A stretch of DNA of 64,000 bases from SG8-38 sp041576815. GTDB lineage: Bacteria > Myxococcota_A > Polyangia > Polyangiales > Houyiibacteriaceae. The translations under genes and the position numbers were made by a program. Shown piece by piece: positions 8,554-16,116 of this stretch. The notes below the pieces were generated by a model. The model saw nothing but the letters and a program-made list of their open reading frames with translations, did not search any database and was not told the DNA's origin. The stretch's first letter is position 1; the number at the start of each line of letters is the position of its first letter. The stretch is from the NCBI GenBank assembly GCA_041576815.1, contig JBFGKE010000001.1:124001-188000 (forward strand). The letters are read 5' to 3'.

Positions 8554-10155
8554 ATGTCGGATGACGAGATGTCGAGCGATTCGCCAACGAAGGTCGGGGA
8601 AACCCCCGCGATAGACGACGAGATCGATGAGTTTGCGGAAAGCGCGTTCGATGCGCTCATGATGGACGGGCCCGCCGAGCAGGCGGCCGAGCAACCCGCT
8701 CCCGCGCAGGCCGATGGCCCCACAGCCGAGTACGAAGACGTCGAGCTCGACGACGTGATCATGGTGTCCGACATGCCCCCGGAGGAGTCGGCCGACGACG
8801 AGCTTTCGGACGACGGCGACGACCGGCCGAGCGGCGGGGTGGAAATCGCGCGGCTGCGCTCCGAGATCTCCGGCCTCAAGGCGCGGCTCGCGGAGTCGGC
8901 CGGCGGCGTGTCGAGCCGCCAGTTCCTCGATTTGCGCGAGTCGCTAAACACCAAGGACAAAGAGATTCTCGAGCTTCGCGACCAAGTGACGGCGCGTGAC
9001 AAGGAGATCCTCGAGCTCAGGGATCAGTCGATCGCGCTCGAGCGCGCGAGAGCGGATTTCGACGAGAAGACGGCGGGCCTCGAGCGTTCCCTTTCGAAGG
9101 CGCAGGAGACGATTGCGGGCCTGACCGAGGACAAGGAAAACGCGAGCAAGCGCTACGAGGACGTCAAGAGTCGCTTCGAGCGAGAAAAAGCCAAGGCCGA
9201 CGGCCTCGAAGGCGAGCTTGCGCAGGAGCGCGAGGCGCGCGCGGCCGACGTGGAGGCGCTCAAGAGCACCCACGACGCCGAGTTGGCCAAGTTTCGAGTC
9301 GCGCACGAAGACGCGCTCGAGCTCGCCAAGGCAGAGGCTGCAGCGGCGCTGGCGAAGGCACAGGAAGATCACGACGCGGCGCTGCACGCGGCCGCCACCG
9401 AGAGGGAAACCGCGCTAGCGACGCTTCGCTCGGAGCTCACCGACGTGCAGGCGGCCGCTCTCGCGCAGGCGTCTGCGGAAGCCGATGCCGTCAAGCAGAC
9501 CGCCCTCGCGTCGCTGCGAGAGGAGCTGGCGTCGTCTGCCGCAGCCGCGATGGCCGAAGCCGAAGCCGAGTGGCAGCGTACGATGGCCGAACGGGAAGCC
9601 GCGCTCCAGGGCGAAAAGCAGCTCGAGCTCGAGACCGCGGAGCAAGAGCACTCGAAGCAGCTTGCGACGCTCGGTCGCAAGTTGGCCGACACCGAGACGG
9701 AGCTTTCCGGTGCTCGCGAGCGCGAGAATCTCAACGCCGAGCGGGCGATGGAGCTCGAGACCAAGCTCAACGAGTCCGAGGCGTCGTTCGCCGCGGCCAA
9801 GGCGCAGCTCGCCGAAAGCGAAGAGACCCGGGACCGCGTGCAAGCCGAGCTCAGCGAGGCGCGGGCGGCCCGAGATGGGCTTCAGGAATCGCTCGACGCG
9901 GGCCTGACCAAGATCGAGGTGCTCGAGGGCGCCAAGCGGGATCTCGATTCGCGCGTGGGCGCGCTCGAGGCGATGAAGTCGCAGCTCGAGTCGAAGCTGT
10001 CGATGGCGGTCGAGAAGATCGCGACGGACGAAGCGCTGCTCCAGCGGGTCCGAAAAGCGATGGCAATCGGCGTCAGCCTGCTCGAGGAGCAGGAGCGGAA
10101 CGCATACGGAAGCGTTACCGACGAGACCGAGAGCGCCTCTGAGGACGCCGAGTAG
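8554..10155 (+). CDS. Large coiled-coil protein, function unknown
   Basis: The first 100 residues are acidic and low in complexity (DDEIDEFAESAFDALMMDG). The rest, about residues 105-510, is an almost unbroken coiled coil rich in Ala, Glu, Lys and Leu. Near residues 125-165 there is an internal repeat: KDKEILELRDQVTARDKEIL is followed by a near copy of itself. There is no signal peptide and no membrane segment. Myxobacteria use such proteins (FrzS and AglZ, for example) as polarity scaffolds, but the receiver domains of those proteins are missing here, so no function is assigned. The 3' end overlaps the convergent Ser/Thr kinase gene by 41 bases. Confidence 0.75.
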   Translation: MSDDEMSSDSPTKVGETPAIDDEIDEFAESAFDALMMDGPAEQAAEQPAPAQADGPTAEYEDVELDDVIMVSDMPPEESADDELSDDGDDRPSGGVEIARLRSEISGLKARLAESAGGVSSRQFLDLRESLNTKDKEILELRDQVTARDKEILELRDQSIALERARADFDEKTAGLERSLSKAQETIAGLTEDKENASKRYEDVKSRFEREKAKADGLEGELAQEREARAADVEALKSTHDAELAKFRVAHEDALELAKAEAAAALAKAQEDHDAALHAAATERETALATLRSELTDVQAAALAQASAEADAVKQTALASLREELASSAAAAMAEAEAEWQRTMAEREAALQGEKQLELETAEQEHSKQLATLGRKLADTETELSGARERENLNAERAMELETKLNESEASFAAAKAQLAESEETRDRVQAELSEARAARDGLQESLDAGLTKIEVLEGAKRDLDSRVGALEAMKSQLESKLSMAVEKIATDEALLQRVRKAMAIGVSLLEEQERNAYGSVTDETESASEDAE

Positions 10156-11116
10156 GGGCCGGCCGCGTCGCCGCGAGCCCGGGCGCCGTCGACATGTCGC
10201 GGTGCCGCTCGACGCCTCGAACCAACTTGGCGAGGTCGCGCTGCGCGAGCACCGGTGGCGGTGCGGCATCGAGCGCAGAAAGAAGCGCGGCGGCGTGGGG
10301 CGGCCGCCGGTCCGGCTCGGGGTCGAGCAGCGATTCGATCGCATCGACGAGCGCGGCCGGAGCGTCCGGGGCGGCGCGAGAAAGCGGATCCCGGCGGCCG
10401 TGACGCGCGCGGTCGAGGGTTTCGATGTCGTGATCGCCGTCGAAGGGCCGATAGCCGGCGAGGCACTCGTAGAGAAGGACTCCAAGCGAAAACAGGTCAG
10501 AGCGGGGGCTACACTGCCGGCCGTGTGCGTACTCGGGCGCCATGTATGGGACTTTGCCCTTGAGGGCGCCGCTTTGAATGCTGCCCGGGATGTTCGTGGC
10601 CTTTGCGATGCCGAAGTCGGCGAGCTTGACCTCGCCAGCCTGACTCAAGAGCACGTTCGACGGAGAGACGTCGCGGTGAATGACGCCCATCGCGTGGCCT
10701 CGTTCGTCGGCGGTGTGCGCGAAGTCGAGGGCGGCGGCCAAAGCCTGCGCGATGTACGACGTGATGCCTGCGTCGAGGACCGTTCCCTGCGAGCGTAGTT
10801 GCAGCAAGAGCGCGCGGAGGTCGGTTCCCTCGATGAGCTCGAGGGTGAGGTAGTGGGCACCGTCGATCAGGCCGAAGTCGAGGACGCGGGCGATGTGACC
10901 GTGGTGCAGCAGCGCGGAGAGGCGGGCCTCGCGAAGGAACATCGCCACGAAGTCGTGATCCTCGGCAAACGATGGAAGCACTCGCTTCAGGCAGACTCGC
11001 TGCTCGAAGCCGCCGGGGCCGCGGCGCAGCGCAACAAACGTCTCTGCCATGCCACCGACGCCCAAGCGCTCGATCAGCTCGTAGTCGCCGAAGCGTTCGG
11101 TGGTGGTGCGGGGCAT
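10115..11116 (-). CDS. Ser/Thr protein kinase (Hanks type)
   Basis: This 333-residue kinase has a complete catalytic core: glycine loop RLGVGGMAETF, ATP-binding Lys44 (VCLKRVL), the alpha-C Glu in REARLSALL, catalytic loop HRDVSPSNVLL with Asp149, DFG at 167-169, and an APE motif in VPYMAPEYA. The HRDVSPSN form is common among myxobacterial kinases. There is no transmembrane segment or sensor domain, and the C-terminus is a basic Arg/Pro-rich tail, so the protein is probably cytoplasmic. It lies 27 bases downstream of the aminotransferase gene and converges on the coiled-coil gene, which could be a substrate by proximity only. Confidence 0.9.
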   Translation of the reverse strand: MPRTTTERFGDYELIERLGVGGMAETFVALRRGPGGFEQRVCLKRVLPSFAEDHDFVAMFLREARLSALLHHGHIARVLDFGLIDGAHYLTLELIEGTDLRALLLQLRSQGTVLDAGITSYIAQALAAALDFAHTADERGHAMGVIHRDVSPSNVLLSQAGEVKLADFGIAKATNIPGSIQSGALKGKVPYMAPEYAHGRQCSPRSDLFSLGVLLYECLAGYRPFDGDHDIETLDRARHGRRDPLSRAAPDAPAALVDAIESLLDPEPDRRPPHAAALLSALDAAPPPVLAQRDLAKLVRGVERHRDMSTAPGLAATRPAPTRRPQRRSRSRR

Positions 11117-11143
11117 GAGCCGGTCAAGGTATCATGGCGCCGC

Positions 11144-12232
11144 TCACCGAAGCGCTTCGCCGAGCGCTTGGAGGCAAAGCGCGACGTGCCGCGGCGTCGC
11201 CGATGCGCCCATGAGCCCGATGCGCCACGCCTTTCCCTTGAAGTCGCCGAGGCCCCCACCGATTTCGAGGCCGTGGTCGGCCAAGAGCTTCGCGCGGACG
11301 CGACGGTCGTCGACGCCGTCGGGGATGCGGACCAGCGTGAGCGGAGGAAGCCGCATCGGCTCCGGCACGGGGAGCTCGAGACCGAGGCGTTCGAGGCCGT
11401 CCCGGAGCGCCGCGGCCTGTTCCCGGTGGCGCGCGAAGCGGGCGTCGAGGCCTTCCTCGAGGACGAGGCGGAGCGCTTCGTGGAGCGCGAAGATCATGTT
11501 GACCGGCGCGGTGTGGTGATAGACGCGCTCGCCGCCGAAGTAACGGCCGATGAGGTTGAGGTCGAGGTACCAGCTCTGCACGGGTGTCTTCCTCGTCGAG
11601 AGCACCACGTATGCGCGATTGGAAAACGACACCGGAGAAAGACCCGGGGGGCACGAGAGACACTTCTGCGTGCCCGAGTAGATGGCATCGATGCCCATCC
11701 GATCCACGTCGACCGGAACCCCGGCAAGGGAGGTCACCGCATCGACGACGAGAAGGGCGCCGCACGCATCGGCGATGGCGCGAAACGGCGAGAGGTCTTG
11801 CAGGACGCCGGTCGAGGTTTCCGCGTGCACTAGCGCAACGACTTTGAACGCGCCGCGACGCGCGGCCTTGGTGACGTCGTCGGGGTCCACGGCCGTGCCC
11901 CACGGCGCATCCACGATCGTGACCTCGGCGCCGCACCGGCGCGCCACTTCCACCATGCGTCCGCCGAACACGCCGTTCCGGCAGATCAGCGCGCGGTCCC
12001 CGGGCTCCAACAGATTGACGAAGCACGTCTCCATGCCCGCGGAGCCGGTGGCCGACATCGGAAGCGTCAGCGCATTGTCGGTTCCGAAGACACGCCGCAG
12101 CATCGCCTGGGTCTCGTCGAGCACGCCGAGAAACACCGGGTCGAGATGGCCAATCGTCGGCCGCGAAAGAGCCGCCAACACGCTCGCCGGCACATCCGAC
12201 GGCCCAGGCCCCATCAACACACGCTGAGTCAC
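11144..12232 (-). CDS. Class V PLP-dependent aminotransferase (alanine/serine-glyoxylate type)
   Basis: The protein matches the alanine-glyoxylate/serine-pyruvate aminotransferase branch of fold-type I enzymes. It starts with the signature MGPGPSDVPASVLAAL and GHLDPVF, has the substrate/PLP segment TGSAGMETCFVNLLEPGD, the PLP-contacting Asp in LLVVDAVTSLAG, and the Schiff-base Lys in SGTQKCLSCPPG. The C-terminal domain includes IGGGLGDFKGKAWRIGLMG. It probably moves amino groups between alanine or serine and glyoxylate or pyruvate. I chose the GTG at 12232; the frame continues to a TTG at 12247. The kinase gene follows closely on the same strand. Confidence 0.88.
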   Translation of the reverse strand: MTQRVLMGPGPSDVPASVLAALSRPTIGHLDPVFLGVLDETQAMLRRVFGTDNALTLPMSATGSAGMETCFVNLLEPGDRALICRNGVFGGRMVEVARRCGAEVTIVDAPWGTAVDPDDVTKAARRGAFKVVALVHAETSTGVLQDLSPFRAIADACGALLVVDAVTSLAGVPVDVDRMGIDAIYSGTQKCLSCPPGLSPVSFSNRAYVVLSTRKTPVQSWYLDLNLIGRYFGGERVYHHTAPVNMIFALHEALRLVLEEGLDARFARHREQAAALRDGLERLGLELPVPEPMRLPPLTLVRIPDGVDDRRVRAKLLADHGLEIGGGLGDFKGKAWRIGLMGASATPRHVALCLQALGEALR

Positions 12233-12261
12233 CCCGCCACCATACAAAACAAAACCCCCAA

Positions 12262-12320
12262 AAAAAGGGGACAGTCCCCTTTTTGCGAGGGTTACGGGAA
12301 AAGGAGGCTGTCCGCTTTTA
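12262..12320. repeat. REP-like double palindrome between the aminotransferase gene and lexA
   Basis: The first unit is a near-perfect palindrome, AAAAAGGGGACAGTCCCC followed by TTTTT (12262-12284). About 13 bases later comes a degenerate copy (GAAAAGGAGGCTGTCCGC followed by TTTT, 12298-12318) that touches the lexA stop codon. The same sequence occurs at 22313-22337. Short GC-rich palindromes with A and T flanks in several copies are typical of REP sequences mobilised by REP-associated tyrosine transposases. No such transposase is in the window. The hairpins could also work as a bidirectional terminator. Confidence 0.75.
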
Positions 12321-12968
12321 ATGCAAGCGGCGGTAGACGCCGACGACGACGCCCAGGATTTGGGTGCTTCGCCAGTCGTTCTTCGGTATCAGGATTGGCG
12401 CCATGTCTTTGTTGGCCGGCTGAAGACGCACGTGCTCCCGCTCCGGATAGTAGTACTTGCAGGTCGCTTCATCGCCGACGAGGGCGATGATGACCTCGCC
12501 GCGGTTTGCGTTGAGCTGCTTGCGCACGAACACGAAGTCCCCGTCGAAAATCCCCGCGTCGATCATCGACTCACCCGTGACCCGCAGCCCAAAGACGTCG
12601 CGCTGACCGCCGATGAGCATTCGGTCGATGTGCACCGTGTCCTCCGGATGCTCGATGGCCTCGTTGAGTGCCCCCGCGGCCACACGCCCCACGATGGGGA
12701 TTTCCACCAGATTGTCGTTAGCCGCCGGTGGCCGGCTGCTCGGCTTGCCGTCCGGTGTCTTCATCAGGCGCAGCGTGCGGGACTTCATGTCTTCCCGCGT
12801 GAGGTATCCTTTGCGCTCCAGTGCCCGCAGGTGGTCGTTCACCCCGTTGGTGCTGCGAATCCCCAGATGGTTGCCGATTTCACGCAACGTCGGGGGATAC
12901 CCGCGCGCGTGAATCGAGTCGGAAATGTACTCGAGCACGGCCTTTTGCCGCGCCGTTAGCTTATGCAT
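12318..12968 (-). CDS. lexA: SOS repressor LexA
   Basis: LexA represses DNA-damage genes and is inactivated by RecA-stimulated self-cleavage. The 216-residue product has the N-terminal winged helix (MHKLTARQKAVLEYISDSIH; TLREIGNHLGIRSTNGVNDH), the Ala98-Gly99 cleavage site in GRVAAGAL, and the catalytic dyad Ser134 (VTGESMIDAG) and Lys171 (EATCKYYY). ATG 12968 is preferred because GGGGGAG lies just upstream and the family starts with MHKLT; an upstream in-frame start at 12986 is less likely. A promoter-like sequence and an inverted repeat lie upstream (13031-13084) and suggest autoregulation. Its 3' end abuts a REP-like palindrome. Confidence 0.97.
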   Translation of the reverse strand: MHKLTARQKAVLEYISDSIHARGYPPTLREIGNHLGIRSTNGVNDHLRALERKGYLTREDMKSRTLRLMKTPDGKPSSRPPAANDNLVEIPIVGRVAAGALNEAIEHPEDTVHIDRMLIGGQRDVFGLRVTGESMIDAGIFDGDFVFVRKQLNANRGEVIIALVGDEATCKYYYPEREHVRLQPANKDMAPILIPKNDWRSTQILGVVVGVYRRLH

Positions 12969-13030
12969 GCTCTCCCCCGCTCGCATCTTTCACCGCCCTT
13001 GTTGGTCGTTCTGGTCCTGCACAAATGTCC

Positions 13031-13048
13031 CCTGCAACGTTGAGCAGG
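13031..13048. promoter_or_regulatory. Candidate LexA operator upstream of lexA
   Basis: CCTGC-N8-GCAGG (13031-13048) is an 18-bp inverted repeat whose core CTGC-N8-GCAG has the same geometry as the enterobacterial CTGT-N8-ACAG box. The centre contains the palindrome AACGTT. It lies just downstream of the candidate lexA -10 region, where a repressor would block initiation. Assignment to LexA is inferred from position and symmetry only. Confidence 0.5.
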
Positions 13049-13055
13049 TGGGATA

Positions 13056-13084
13056 AAGGTACATATCGTCGCCAATTTTGTCAA
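13056..13084 (-). promoter_or_regulatory. Candidate lexA promoter
   Basis: Read on the minus strand, a consensus TTGACA (13084-13079) is followed after 17 bases by TACCTT (13061-13056). This points towards lexA and gives a leader of about 80 bases containing the CCTGC-N8-GCAGG inverted repeat. The -10 match is weak. Confidence 0.4.
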
Positions 13085-13110
13085 AGAACCGACGATCTGT
13101 GCAGAGCTGG

Positions 13111-14166
13111 TCAGGCGGTCCCGCTCGGATCCTCGTCCTCATCGCCGTTGGAGGCCCCGGAATCACGGCTCGAACGCTTGGGCGGCCTGCTGCTCAGCGC
13201 TTTTCCAACCGTCTCGACGAGCCCCTCGGTCCGGGTGAGCTCGAGCAGGCCCTCGAGCCCTCGGCCGTCGGTGAGGCCCTTCCAGAAACCGCGGGCGACC
13301 TCGACCACCTCGTCGGGGTCCATCTGCTCGAGCACCTCGATGCCGTACTGGACCGCGCCGCTCAGGACGTCCAGCCCCAGCCCGGCCGCCGCGGTCGCCG
13401 GCAGCGGATGCAAGATGACGTCGCGCGTCGCGAAGGAAATCGCCCAATCTCCGGCATGCCGGCCCGCGATGAGCCGCTGCGCGGTGGCCCGCTCCATGAA
13501 GAGCCCCGCGTGCAGGGGGCCGAGCTCCCGCTCCACGGCCTTGGTCAGCACCCGGTGATCGCGGCGCCAAGCACCTCCGAGCGGCCCCGCCCACTCCAAC
13601 AGGGCTTGCGGTCCGGCAAACACGTCGAACCCTTCTGCGTTCCGTCGAAGCACGGCACCGGTCCAAAGCGTGCCGTCGTCGAACACCCCGAGCACGACGG
13701 CACGCCCCTCCGGCAGCAGAAATTCGAGCGCAGGTCGGGCGGCTGGGGCCGCCGGAAGCAGCAGCTCGGGGACCGGATTCGGCCACACCCGGAGCCAGTT
13801 CCCGTTGCCAAGCTCCCGGAGCACGTGCGCGAATCGAACGACGCGCGTGGCGAAGTCTTGGCCGGGGTCCAAAGGCTCCGCGAGGTAGCCCTCGATGTCG
13901 GACATCGCGCGCTCGCGCACGACGATGCAGGCACTCGCGTCCATCTTCTCGCACACCGACTCGAGATCTCCGGCCGGGGGTAGGGCGGCCGGGTCGAGCG
14001 AGCCATCTGCCGTATGGAACACGGCGACCGGCATTCCGGCTGCATCGACCACCACGACCAGCACACCGCGGCGATTCGCCGCCGCGCCGCTCCCGATGAA
14101 CAGCGAGACGAGCCGGCCCCACGACGCGTCGTCGAACCCAAAAAAAGCAAAGTCGTCGCTAATCAC
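13111..14166 (-). CDS. Hypothetical protein
   Basis: I cannot place this 351-residue protein in a family. It has a mixed alpha/beta composition with several hydrophobic strands (GVLVVVVDAAGMPVAVFHTA; RAVVLGVFDDGTLWTGAVLR), no signal peptide, and a charged Ser/Asp-rich C-terminal tail after residue 325. The segment DPDEVVEVARGFWKGLTDG is a likely helical C-terminal module. The frame stays open to 14610, but that extension is antisense to crcB and of low complexity, so I chose GTG 14166. It is divergent from crcB across 78 bases. Confidence 0.6.
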   Translation of the reverse strand: MISDDFAFFGFDDASWGRLVSLFIGSGAAANRRGVLVVVVDAAGMPVAVFHTADGSLDPAALPPAGDLESVCEKMDASACIVVRERAMSDIEGYLAEPLDPGQDFATRVVRFAHVLRELGNGNWLRVWPNPVPELLLPAAPAARPALEFLLPEGRAVVLGVFDDGTLWTGAVLRRNAEGFDVFAGPQALLEWAGPLGGAWRRDHRVLTKAVERELGPLHAGLFMERATAQRLIAGRHAGDWAISFATRDVILHPLPATAAAGLGLDVLSGAVQYGIEVLEQMDPDEVVEVARGFWKGLTDGRGLEGLLELTRTEGLVETVGKALSSRPPKRSSRDSGASNGDEDEDPSGTA

Positions 14167-14244
14167 ACTGCCGAACCTAGCACGCGTCGCTCCTATCCCA
14201 CGCGAACCTTGCGCGCGCGCAAACTTGTCGTCTACAACCCGAGC

Positions 14245-14625
14245 GTGGGTTTCGTTTGGGTCGCGATCGGGGGTGCCGCCGGGTCTTGTCTCCGCTACTG
14301 GATGTCGCTGCTGCTGGGACCGGTCGCCATTGCGCACGGGTTTCCCTGGGCGACGTTCACGGTCAACGTCCTCGGCTCGCTCGGCCTCGGGTTGATCTTC
14401 GTGCTTGCGGAAGACCGGTCGTGGTTCGGCGCCGACCTGCGCCTTCTCCTCGGCACCGGCGTCATGGGCGGCTTCACGACCTATTCGGCGTTCAATCTCG
14501 AGGGCCTCGAGCTCGTGCAGGGCGCTGCCTGGGGACGTGCCGTGCTCTACATGGGTGGGACCGTGGTGGCGTGTCTCGCCGCAGGGGTGCTCGGGCTGAT
14601 CGCCGGTCACACCATTCGGGGTTGA
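14245..14625 (+). CDS. crcB: Fluoride ion transporter CrcB/Fluc
   Basis: Fluc proteins are small dimeric inner-membrane channels that export fluoride. The 126-residue product has four predicted membrane helices. It contains the N-terminal GGAAGSCLRYW, the conserved Asn in FTVNVLGSLGLGL, and the Phe-box motif GTGVMGGFTTYSAFNLE with its Na+-site TT and phenylalanines. The start is a GTG at 14245; the frame is open further upstream, but the family begins here. No fluoride riboswitch is apparent in the short 78-base upstream gap. The neighbours are unrelated. Confidence 0.93.
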   Translation: MGFVWVAIGGAAGSCLRYWMSLLLGPVAIAHGFPWATFTVNVLGSLGLGLIFVLAEDRSWFGADLRLLLGTGVMGGFTTYSAFNLEGLELVQGAAWGRAVLYMGGTVVACLAAGVLGLIAGHTIRG

Positions 14626-14745
14626 CCCCGGACGATCGACCCACCGCTTTCGTATTTACGGCCACGAAACAATCCGGAAATAATCGGGGGGTACACCGTC
14701 TCGCATCGGCGGTTCTCGTTGGGCTGCTCGAAGTTCGGAGGTCCC

Positions 14746-15084
14746 ATGAAGAAGGTGGAAGCCATTATCAAGCCTTTCAAGCTCGATGAGGTGAAAGATG
14801 CCCTCAACGAGGTCGGCATCAAAGGCATGACCGTCACCGAGGTCAAAGGATTCGGCCGCACCGGCGGCAAGCGGGAGGTTTATCGAGGGTCCGCGTACGT
14901 CGTCGACTTCGTCCCGAAGGTCAAGGTCGAGATCGTCGTGCCCGATTCGCTGGTGGTCTCCGTCATCGAGGCCGTCGAGAACGCCGCGAAGACCGGCCGC
15001 ATCGGCGACGGCAAGATCTTCGTCTCGCCGATCGAGGAGTCGGTCCGGATTCGAACCGGCGAGCGCGGCGAAGCAGCCGTCTAA
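14746..15084 (+). CDS. glnB: Nitrogen regulatory protein P-II
   Basis: PII proteins sense 2-oxoglutarate, ATP/ADP and glutamine status and control glutamine synthetase, ammonium channels and NtrB. The 112-residue sequence starts MKKVEAIIKPFKLDEVKDAL. Its T-loop carries the uridylylatable Tyr51 in YRGSAYVVDF, and it ends with the B/C-loop signatures RTGRIGDGKIFV-like and RIRTGERGE. ATG 14746 has a good Shine-Dalgarno sequence (CGGAGG, 14736-14741), so the longer frame from 14719 is rejected. Unusually, neither glnA nor amtB is adjacent. The next gene is psd, 171 bases away with its own promoter-like element. Confidence 0.95.
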   Translation: MKKVEAIIKPFKLDEVKDALNEVGIKGMTVTEVKGFGRTGGKREVYRGSAYVVDFVPKVKVEIVVPDSLVVSVIEAVENAAKTGRIGDGKIFVSPIEESVRIRTGERGEAAV

Positions 15085-15206
15085 GGCCTGCGCCTACACG
15101 AACGAATGCCTCGCTGGCTCGGACGCTGCCGGCGGGGCGTTGTTGTCTCGGGTGCGCCGGTCGCCCAATCCTTCTTGATTTCGCGGACTTGTCGCGCTGC
15201 GAAGGT

Positions 15207-15244
15207 TTGACGCGGCACCGCTCGCTCAGATACTCTTTCTGAGC
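15207..15244 (+). promoter_or_regulatory. Candidate promoter with overlapping inverted repeat upstream of psd
   Basis: TTGACG (15207-15212) and GATACT (15229-15234) are separated by 16 bases. The -10 element lies inside the inverted repeat GCTCAG-N9-CTGAGC (15224-15244), whose position would suit a repressor site. The psd start is 12 bases beyond. Confidence 0.45.
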
Positions 15245-15255
15245 AGCACCGGCGC

Positions 15256-16116
15256 ATGGGGATGAGTGCTTCACGACTGGCCGCGCAGACCGTTCGTGCT
15301 CTGCCGCGGAAGCGGTTGAGCCGGGCGCTCGGCCGTCTTGCGGCCGCGCGGGCGCCCCAGCCGGTCGTCGACGCGGTCGTCGCGACGTTCATCCGCGTGT
15401 ACGACGTGGATTTGAGCGAGGTGGACATGCCGCCCGGCGGGTTCCGAACCTTCGACGATTTCTTCACCCGGCGCCTCCGGCCCGGCGCGAGAGCGGTCAA
15501 TCCGGACCCCCGCGCGCTCGTGTCGCCTGCCGACGGGCGCATCGAAGACCTTGGCGAAATCACGCCCGGAGGCGAGCTCCAGGTCAAGGGCCGGCCCTAC
15601 ACGGTGGCAGCGCTTGTCGGCGATGAGGAGGCTGCCGCCGCCTATCAGGGCGGCCACTACTTCATCGTGTACCTTTCGCCCCGGGACTACCACCGCGTAC
15701 ACGCGCCGACCTGCGGAGACGTGCAGGCGATGCGGTACGTCCCCGGGACGCTGTTTCCCGTCAACCGAATCGGAACCGAGTTCATCCCTCAGCTTTTCGC
15801 AAGGAACGAACGTCTTGCTATTGTGCAAGAGAGTGTCGTTCACGGAGTCGTGACGACGATCATGGTGGGGGCCATCGGTGTGGGACGGATCGGCTTGAGC
15901 TTTGACGACGTGCAAACGAATCGCGGGGACGCCCCCGGGCTGCGCAGCTACGCCGATTCCCCGATTGCGCGGGACCGGGGCGACGAGCTCGGAGTGTTCC
16001 ACATGGGGTCGACGGCCATCGTCATGACCCCGCCCGGCTGCGCGCTCGACGTCGTGGCGGAGGCCGGTGCGCACATCAAGATGGGCGAAGCGATGGCCGT
16101 TGGAGGCATACCGTGA
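15256..16116 (+). CDS. psd: Phosphatidylserine decarboxylase proenzyme
   Basis: Psd makes phosphatidylethanolamine from phosphatidylserine at the inner membrane, using a pyruvoyl group formed by self-cleavage. Family motifs are visible: RTFDDFFTRRLRPGARAV near the N-terminus, SPADGRIEDLG, YLSPRDYHRVHAP with the catalytic His, and the cleavage site GST at residues 251-253 (Ser252 becomes the pyruvoyl group). Here the cleavage motif is MGST instead of the usual LGST. Length is 286 residues, as in the E. coli type. The methyltransferase gene downstream overlaps its stop by 4 bases, so the two are coupled. Confidence 0.95.
   Translation: MGMSASRLAAQTVRALPRKRLSRALGRLAAARAPQPVVDAVVATFIRVYDVDLSEVDMPPGGFRTFDDFFTRRLRPGARAVNPDPRALVSPADGRIEDLGEITPGGELQVKGRPYTVAALVGDEEAAAAYQGGHYFIVYLSPRDYHRVHAPTCGDVQAMRYVPGTLFPVNRIGTEFIPQLFARNERLAIVQESVVHGVVTTIMVGAIGVGRIGLSFDDVQTNRGDAPGLRSYADSPIARDRGDELGVFHMGSTAIVMTPPGCALDVVAEAGAHIKMGEAMAVGGIP

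Noticed and set aside
14167..14244. Possible fluoride riboswitch ahead of crcB
   Set aside because: The gap is only 78 bases and I cannot find the expected conserved fluoride-riboswitch core or pairing.
13111..14610. 499-residue version of the hypothetical protein
   Set aside because: The extra N-terminal 148 residues run antisense through crcB and are low in complexity. GTG 14166 lies just past that region.
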